DNA from: Branchiostoma floridae
Taxonomy: Eukaryota > Chordata > Leptocardii > Amphioxiformes > Branchiostomatidae
DNA: 62,000 bases
Direction: 5' to 3'
NCBI RefSeq assembly: GCF_000003815.2
Contig: NC_049983.1
Location: forward strand, 17,885,082-17,947,081
Position 1 is the stretch's first letter; every line of letters starts with the position of its first letter. Shown here piece after piece: positions 12,001 through 21,000 of the stretch. The notes under the pieces were generated by a model that worked only from the letters and a program-made list of their open reading frames with translations, had not been told where the DNA came from and made no database searches. The position numbers and the translations under genes were made by a program.

Positions 12001-15000
12001 ACCCTCTCAAGGAACTCCATCCTTTTTCCATTATTCCATTGTTCGAGGAAGGGATGGTTAAGTATCTGATTGACATCAGGCCTATAAGCAGAGTTATCTT
12101 CTAGCATCCATTCTATCATGTCTCTCGCTTCTTGATCATCAATTAGAGGTAGGCCAGTGGGTTGACCCATCTTGATGTTCTCCTCCACAATATGGGGCTG
12201 GTCCAGTTCACCATATGGATGCAGTCCACCACTCAGAACAAAGTAGACCAGCATGCCTGTAGCCTGGATGTCTGACTCCTTTGAACATGTAGAATAACAA
12301 AGGGATTCTTTGGCCTTCCAACAAGGTGTACCTTCATTGTAGTCCTGGATAGGCACTTCCTTCTGCAGAATGTTACTGTTGCCAAAGCCTGTCAGCTTCA
12401 CACATAGTTTTGCATTAAGCACAACATTTGCAGGGCAGAGATCCCTGTGTAAGATGGGTCTTGGCCCTTCATGCAATGACTGTAGTCCCTCAACTATCTG
12501 ATGAATTATCAGACGTGCCTTACTATGGAGCTCATTTTGCTCTTTCAGAAGTTGCACATACTCCTGTAGTGTGTGCTCTGGAAGTTCCAAGGCCAGATAC
12601 CTGTACATCTTTTCCCGAGCATAATGGTAGTGCCTGATAATGTGTTCTCTGTTGCCTTGAATGGCTAGAATAGAAAGTTCCTGTTTACATTTCCTGACAC
12701 TGTCAGCATTTGTCCTGTCAAACTGCTTTACTGCCACTGCTCCTTTACCATCCATGATGCCCAGATATGTATTAATTCCCTCCCTCTTATCAGTTCTGAG
12801 ACAGAACTCTTTGTCAGTACACATGCGCAAGGGGCCTACGATCTTGCATTGTTCAGACTTCATCGAGGACAATTCTTTCAACTTCGAGCCCCATGTTGCG
12901 CTCTTCCACCATTTTGTGTGGTCTGTGTTGGTACCAATTACTGTAAAATTGGTTGATTCTTCTGTAGAGTCATGGACCTTGCCTTTCTTGGTTACTTGTT
13001 TTTCTCTCTCTATCTGCCATGGCCTTAACTTGTGTATGTTGTGATGTAACATGCATTGGCATAATACCGGTAGTAAGACTTATACCGGTAGATTCAAAAT
13101 ACTGGAACTTAAAGAGATCTACACATGCAACAATAGTTATTTCTGAGCTGTGCACACTTCAGACATCTAGGTGTCCAATACATCATTTACAAAGCATCGA
13201 TAACAATGCATTCGAAGACAACAAGGCCAAAAGTTTTCAGTATCTTTTTCGGGGTACGCAGCTCGTCGTGGGACGAACACACTGTCACATTCATTGCCAA
13301 ATTTATAGATCATAATTACACATGCTCACGGCACAAGACGAACATGATTCAACAACAATCTTGAATTTCTGTTGGTGACCTACAACTCATGTAAAAGTGT
13401 GAAGAACCGTTGCATAATAGCCCGGATCTACGACTGAATGGGCAAAATTGAACGTACGCAGCCATTTTCCCGCCATTTTTATATCTACGCTAGCAGTGAA
13501 GTGTTACGTCATAGCGGTTGTGACGGACAGAAGTTAAATGAAAATTCTTGACAGTATACGTCCGTTTTCTCATGACATTTTGTATGCTCATGCAGGTTTA
13601 TGTTTTATGCATTTACTGACAGAAAATGAAGGAACATGGAGGATGTATAAATGTACATAGCGGCAGTTAATTGTGCCGTGTTTCTTCCTACCGGTATTTT
13701 TTACCCCCTCCCAACCACGCGCCCGTTCGCCGTGTAATTCCGCGGCGTGTTACAATTACAATATTAAGCTTTAAGCAGGACAAGAGTGGCAGAAAAGTTA
13801 CACAGAAGAAGTGGCAAGGGTAACCTATAACAGCAACATGTAACTGGAGAAAATGATGCGTTGACAATGTGTCAAATCAGTATGGCTAGAGAAATCGTCG
13901 TAAACGTACCGGTATTATGATAATAGATGTTAGATCTTCCAATGTTTTCTTCAATATTTTTTGGATGTCCATGGGTATAGCTGTGAAGTTGGTTTGCCTG
14001 GGCACCTGGAGCTCTATGTGCTTGAATGGAATACTGAACTGCATCACAGCTGTGCTGCATTTACTGGTATATTTGGATGCAAGTCGAGCAAGTTTGCGAA
14101 GATGCTCCCAACGTTTATAGTTTAGAGCATCAGTCATTAGAGAGATGTATTCACAACAGTCCTCACATTCGGAGACCAAAGACTTCCCTGTTTCTGATTG
14201 GTTTAAGGAATTTACCTCAGACTCTTGCCTGTTTTGAGCATTTTCACCTGTTGCAATCATCAGATCAAGTTCGGTCTCAACGATTGCACCTAGATTTTGC
14301 TCTCCACTTTCCTCACAACCTGGGTCCATTTGAGAAATACCATGGCCATTAGGTGTACAATGTATATTTTGTTTCTTTGGCACTGAAACGTCAGCTTTAG
14401 CAACTCCACTAGCTGCGTTTGTAGACAGGTCGTTGTCCTTCAGCACAGAAGCAACTGACCTTGATTGTTTTCGTGCTTTTGGTTTTGTTGTTTCTTGGGA
14501 TGGTCTGAATTGTGTACTTCCAAACTCAGCTGGGTCAGGCTCTTCTGCTGCAGCTGCAGGTTGGGATTGGTCTGCCCAGGTGGCACACAACTCTACCCAC
14601 TTCTCCTGGAAGTCTCGCAGAGTCTTCTTCCAAGATTTTTGCTTTTTTTGCGATGGGCTTTGACTCTCAGCTTGTACCACTTTTGCAAACTTCTGAAATT
14701 CACCACTGAACTGTGGATCCATGATATCTGAAGGGCACTGACAGATGTACTGGCTAGTTTCTTCAACTTTTGTGCTTAGATCCTCCCAATGTTTGTCTCG
14801 TATGGCACTGTTCAGTTCTTGAATCTTGGAAGTGACATTCTGCATAAAGTCTTCTGTTACAGGATTTCTTTGCAGTCTTGGAAATGATTGTTCCATCTCA
14901 GAAACTTGCTTTACTTTTGATTTATTGTCAGATGCCATATTGTGTTGAATGTACTTGTAGATGTCATATATCTGTAGACTATTCGGATTAGTTTTGGACA

Positions 15001-18000
15001 GTTCATCAGACACAGTTTGATAATGTTTCACAGGTTTTAAGAAATGAAAGTTCTTGGGTTCTCTAAGGTACCATACAATATCTATCAGGGAGGTAGGGCT
15101 GGTGCACTGTAGGGGAGGGCGATTGAAATTTTTTGTGGCTTGGGGGGAGGGCCATCGGAAAAAATACCGCCCAAAGTGCTGGCTATTTTGTTAAAGAAAT
15201 TCCATACACTTAGCTTAGTCTACCAGCAAAATTTGCCCCAAGATGCAAGAAAGGGCATTTCAGAGGGTCAGGATTTCAAAATTTTCCTGGGGTCAACGGA
15301 CTTGTCCGACGCCTTTGGTGTAATTGGACATGGGGTAACTATGTTCTGTCTGTTCCTTTGGCATAACACACCAGCTGTAACCCTTGTGAATTTTCCCATA
15401 GAAATGTCAATAGGCTCAGCTTAGTACGTCAACAAAATTTGCCCCTAAAAATTAAGGAAATAGCATTTCAGAGGGTCAAGATTTAAACATTTTCATGGGG
15501 GAGCATGCACTTGGAGCCCCTAAGATTGTAGCACCTTCAAATTCAGAACTCTACACTTTACATGTTATCGAAATGAAAAGTTGGTTGTTCTATTCAAGTT
15601 ATAACCGGCCTAATAACCGCCATTGAAATTTGTTTAATTAAAGGGGGATGGAGATATGGAAATGACTTGGAAAATTAGGGGGAGGGCCATGGAAAAATTT
15701 TTATGGGTGGGGAGAGGGCCATTGAAAAAAATTTGGACACAGGGGAGGGCCATTGAAAATGTTTTTTACCTGACCCGTTCTGCACCAGCCCTCCCCCCAG
15801 TAAATAACGTACAGTTCCTTAAAGCATCATAAGACGGGACAAGATCAGTCGTCAGTTACAGGAAGAAGGTTCTTTGAGTTTTTGATGATCTTGCTGTCAA
15901 GCGTTCAGTGGGTACAGAGGATAGCAGCTTGTCAATGAGAGTCTTGTATGAGGGTACCAGCTTACAGCAGTTTTCACTCTTGTGCACCAGATTGAAGAAT
16001 TCCAATGACTAAGATCCCATCTGAAAGACAAAGAATGTTTAACATTCAAAATAATTGATAAATTTATGTAACTATACTATGTTTACACTAATCTAACGCC
16101 ACACCAAAATGTCTCACAGCGTTTGCCATGCAGGAGGTCTTGCGCAGCTTGAGTAGTGTCTTTGAGTAGACTAAATTCTTTATCATTCTGCGAAGTCCAA
16201 ATCTAAAATGACCACTGGTGGTGCCTTAAGAACTACATCTTCTTTGCAGAGTAAGGCCATCATTGCTATTGATGGCCTTGCAGAGAGCATAATTTAGAAC
16301 GATTGATAAAAAGGAAGGGAGGGGGTCGCCCTGTAGAACACCTGTGTCGATCTTGAAGAAGTCTGTTTCCCCTTCTGGTGTGAGAACTGTGACAGTTGTG
16401 TTGTCGTACATTGTACATGATTTTGATTGCGTTTACAATTGGGGGTGGTATGCCATATGCTAAAAGAATTTTAAACAAACAATGAAATATAAGGAAAACC
16501 TAAAATGTAACTACACATGTAATAATAAGTGCAAAAGGTAATGACTAAATGGTAAAGTGTTCTAGATAAGTGCAATATGACTGTAGAAAACTAGGAAAAA
16601 GTAAATGTTTCACATGGAAGAACATGCAGCCAGTTGAAATTAGTTGGTCGTGCAAAGTTGTCTATTTGGTAAAGAAAGCTTATCCAAACGAGATGCTGTA
16701 ACAGACTTAATCAATGGTATGAGGTCATTGAACTTTTCTTAATGTAAAGGAAGCCTTTTTTTTGTATGATTTGTACAGTAACTGAAGGTGCATCTCCATC
16801 AAAGGTACCTAAAAACCCAAAATCATGAGTCTCATTTTTCTTGTGAGTTACTCACTTCCAAAGTTACATGGCTGCCCCCCTCCCCACTCAGTCTACTTAA
16901 GTCTTACCTTTCCAACTGGATTGTTTGGCGATGAAATCAGATGAAGGTGTGCGGACTGTGTGAATAAAATCATGGGCTGCTTTACTTTTGCTAACAGTAA
17001 TCTGAGACAGGAGGTATTCAATGCCTTCTTCTTGAATTTGTTTCCCCCCCAAATCCAAGATGGCGAGCAGTAACACGCAACCTTCACGTAACCTGTGACG
17101 TAACTTTGTAGTGCAGCACGGGAAATATGTCAAAGTTCATTATGAACTGTTTCTTTTACAAGGGTGTAGTACATTGCCCCACTAGTAGGAGTAAATTCGT
17201 CCCTCTCCACCACGTTAGTTTCTTTAAGACTCCCAGCGTATTGACCTGTCAAGTACAGAGGGGAGCTTTCTTGCCTAGGACCATCAAGAAATGGAATAGA
17301 TTACCCAGGCAGTTTCAGTGGACACTTTTGTGTTGCTGGTCTCTTAGTGACTAACCCAACAGTACCCAGTACCTGTATGGCAATGGAACTTGGCATGGAC
17401 TATGGACTTTGACTATGATACTGGACTATGGACTATTGGATTATTGTAGACTACTATCTTTGTCTAGCATAGAAAGCAGCAGCCAACCCCCAACATACCA
17501 AAATAATCAACTATATGATTGCGGGCATCACAGGGAAGAGAAGAATAGTTTCTTTATTTCAAACCATGTTTTTTGTGCTATGTAATGGACATGGCTTTAT
17601 TAGACAGTTCTGGTTGAAATTCAACCTGCTCCTTTGCTTGAAAACGTCTTTATAGTACTGTTGACTTTTGTAAGATGAGACGTTTGTATGAAGAAATCGT
17701 ATGTTGACCATAGCACAGACCATTGACAGACAAAAGACTTGACTCTGAAGCAAAAGACCTGACAAAGACCCCATGTTGGTGGACACAGACAAGCATTACA
17801 CTCAGTCTTCAATGGCAAAGTGCAATCTTGTTGCATAAGAAGGACAACAATGTTGCAGCCCCTTAATAGTTGCACAACATGTACCTAGTATGGTGATGAT
17901 TAATTCTTGTGAATGTCAGAGCAATGTTCATAGATTTGCCAGCGTATTTCGTGCAATTATCCGGCATTGATGACTTTTTGTCGTGCAGCTAAGCGAAGTC

Positions 18001-21000
18001 ACTAACAATGGAGTGAATGGGAGCCGGTTTGGCATTTGAGGATTCCGTGCTCTGACCAAAGTGTGCAGTTATCTGACATGCAATCAACTGATTTCTACTG
18101 TTTTTGAGTACTGTTAAAGAACAGTCAAGTGGATTGNNNNNNNNNNNNNNNNNNNNNNNNNNNNNNNNNNNNNNNNNNNNNNNNNNNNNNNNNNNNNNNN
18201 NNNNNNNNNNNNNNNNNNNNNNNNNNNNNNNNNNNNCCTTATGTTTGTACACTCCTACATTAGCGTTAGGCATAGGGATGGGGTTGTTGGAACAACATAG
18301 GGGTGCAGCCTTCCAGTAACATGCAAATTGTTTGAGCGATGTAACAGCTGAAACTTAAACTATCTGCCTTGTAATATACCACTAGACCACAGATTTCTCT
18401 GTTCTGTGGGAACAGGGTCAGAAGTAAGTGTTCTACAGTGGAAGAGTCTAGTACTAATTTAATTTAAACTTTTATTTCGCTGATAAGTTTTCTTGTCCAT
18501 TTTCCAGGGAGTGATGCTGGACGACCGGCGTATCCTCTGTATGACAGCTATAGGACAGGGCACCATGCTGGTAGGGACACAGTCGGGGCGGCTCTGGGTG
18601 TACGACGCGGTGACCCACACCAAGAAGTACGTCCTGTCTCCGCTGAGAGATGCCATCTTGTGTATGGAGTACAACAGGGGCTTCGTGCAAGGGGCTGCTG
18701 CAAAGTAAGTACTACTGTTAGCTGTAGCTATAAACTCAATGTAGAAGGTAGCTTTTATAATTAGAATAAACTACAAATCATCAGGACACATAACATTTAC
18801 ATGTATATCTGCCCCCCTGAAAAAAAGCATCTATAGAGATCCCCAATGTAACATCATCCAATAATAATGCACGTCTGTATATTTCACCCTGGTTAAATAA
18901 AGAATGAATAAGTGGAAGATATGTAACATGCATTGGCATAATACCGGTAGTAAGACTTATACCGGTAGATTAAAAATACTGGAACTTAAAGAGATCTACA
19001 CATGCAACAATAGTTATTTCTGAGCTGTGCACACTTCAGACATCTAGGTGTCCAATACATCATTTACAAAGCATCGATAACAATGCATTCGAAGACAACA
19101 AGGCCAAAAGTTTTCAGTATCTTTTTCGGGGTAGGCAGCTCGTCGTGGGACGAACACACTGTTACATTCATTGCCAAATTTATAGATCATAATTACACAT
19201 GCTCACGGCACAAGACGAACATGATTCAACAACAATCTTGAATTTCTGTTGGTGACCTACAACTCATGTAAAAGTGTGAGGAACCGTTGCATAATAGCCC
19301 GGATCTACGACTGAATGGGCAAAATTGAACGTACGCAGCCATTTTCCCGCCATTTTTTATATCTACGCTAGCAGTGAAGTGTTACGTCATAGCGGTTGTG
19401 ACGGACAGGAGTTAAATGAAAATTCTTGACAGTATACGTCCGTTTTCTCATGACATTTTGTATGCTCATGCAGGTTTATGTTTTATGCATTTACTGACAG
19501 AAAAGGAAGGAACATCAGAGGATGTATAAATGTACATAGCGGCAGTTAATTGTGCCGTGTTTCTTCCTGCCGGTATTTTTTACCCCCTCCCAACCACGCG
19601 CCCGTTCGCCATGTAATTCTGCGGCGTGTTACAATTACAATATTACGCTTTTAGCAGGACAAGAGTGGCAGAAAAGCTACACAGAATTAGTGGCAAGGGT
19701 AAGCTATAACAGCAACATGTAACTGGAGAAAATGATGCGTTGACAATTTGTCAAATCAGTATGGCTAGAGAAATCGTCGTAAACGTACCGGTATTATGAT
19801 AATAGATGTTAAACTGGTGGATAAATGTTGTTATTAAAAGGAGGTTACTTTCTTTAATGTATCCAAAATCACATCACTTCTAGATGTACAGTCCAGCCAA
19901 ATCACTTTCAGGATCTTTGTGGGGGTGTTACAAAACTGCAGAACACTAAATCTGTCTCTGTATTTCTGTTGGTGAGAATTGAAATGTTCTGATGTGATAA
20001 TCTCCCTCTCCATACCAAACAGGTGGCTGGGTTCGGATGCTGTGTTTGTAGGCCTGGCCAATGGTACTGTGGCAGTGTTCCCCAGACATACCTTGGAGGT
20101 CAGTAACTCATAAAATTGTAAAATATAATTAAAAAATGCCTTTTAAAACTTACAAAGTATCTATTTCAGATTTAAGGAGACTACTGAATCTGTATACCAC
20201 CAGGTTTTTCCAGTGTTGTCTCACAAGGCTTGCATATTTGTTACACAGGCTGCCGTATGTTGTAAAATTGTAAAATTCTGCAGGACTTTGGAGTACCTTA
20301 AAAGTATATGATGCTGTTCCCTGGAAAGGATATTCTTCAGAAGGGTGGGGTCCGTGGGTATGAATTCAAGAATTAAGTTAATGTGTTACTGCAGTATACT
20401 TTAGGGCCACTTTCTCTTGTTGACTTACAAATTAAGCAACCAAATTTAAAAACTGATCTGAAACTTCCAGGACGAGAAGGCCAGACCGACGTACGAAGTA
20501 ACGGTTGGGAACGGCGATGACCCAGTGACCTGCATGACCTTGAATGGGAAGCAGCTGTGGCTGGGCTGCAGTAAGAACATCGTCACTGTCAACCTGGAGA
20601 AACTGTCCGTGGAACGCAGCTGGAAAACAAACAAGGGGTCAGGGGTCAATTCTCATGTTGTACTGTAGTCCAGGTCTCACTTTCAATCTGTTTTGACTAT
20701 ATCATGTTCCTCTTGGAGTCTGTAACAAAAACAAAAAAATGATCAAAGGCAACCATACATTCAAGAACTGAAGAAGTTTAATAATCCTTTCACTTATTGT
20801 GGTCTTTCCACCAGAGAAATAACGAAAAACAATAAAAAGAGATCATGTAAAGCTAGTAGGAACAACTGTCAGCCTGGAGAACCTGGCTGTGGAATAGAGC
20901 TGGAAAATTAAGAGTCAGGGCTTAATTCTCACATTTGCTTTACCCTAGAATTTAGTTCACAATTGTTGTTACCTCCGTGAGAGGTTCTTAGCATACGCCT

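Noticed and set aside
13019-13315. 98-residue plus-strand frame in the TA element as a transposase
   Set aside because: No transposase motif, and it spans the element border into the KEN gene.
17989-18319. Frames spanning the N gap
   Set aside because: They are created by translating Ns.
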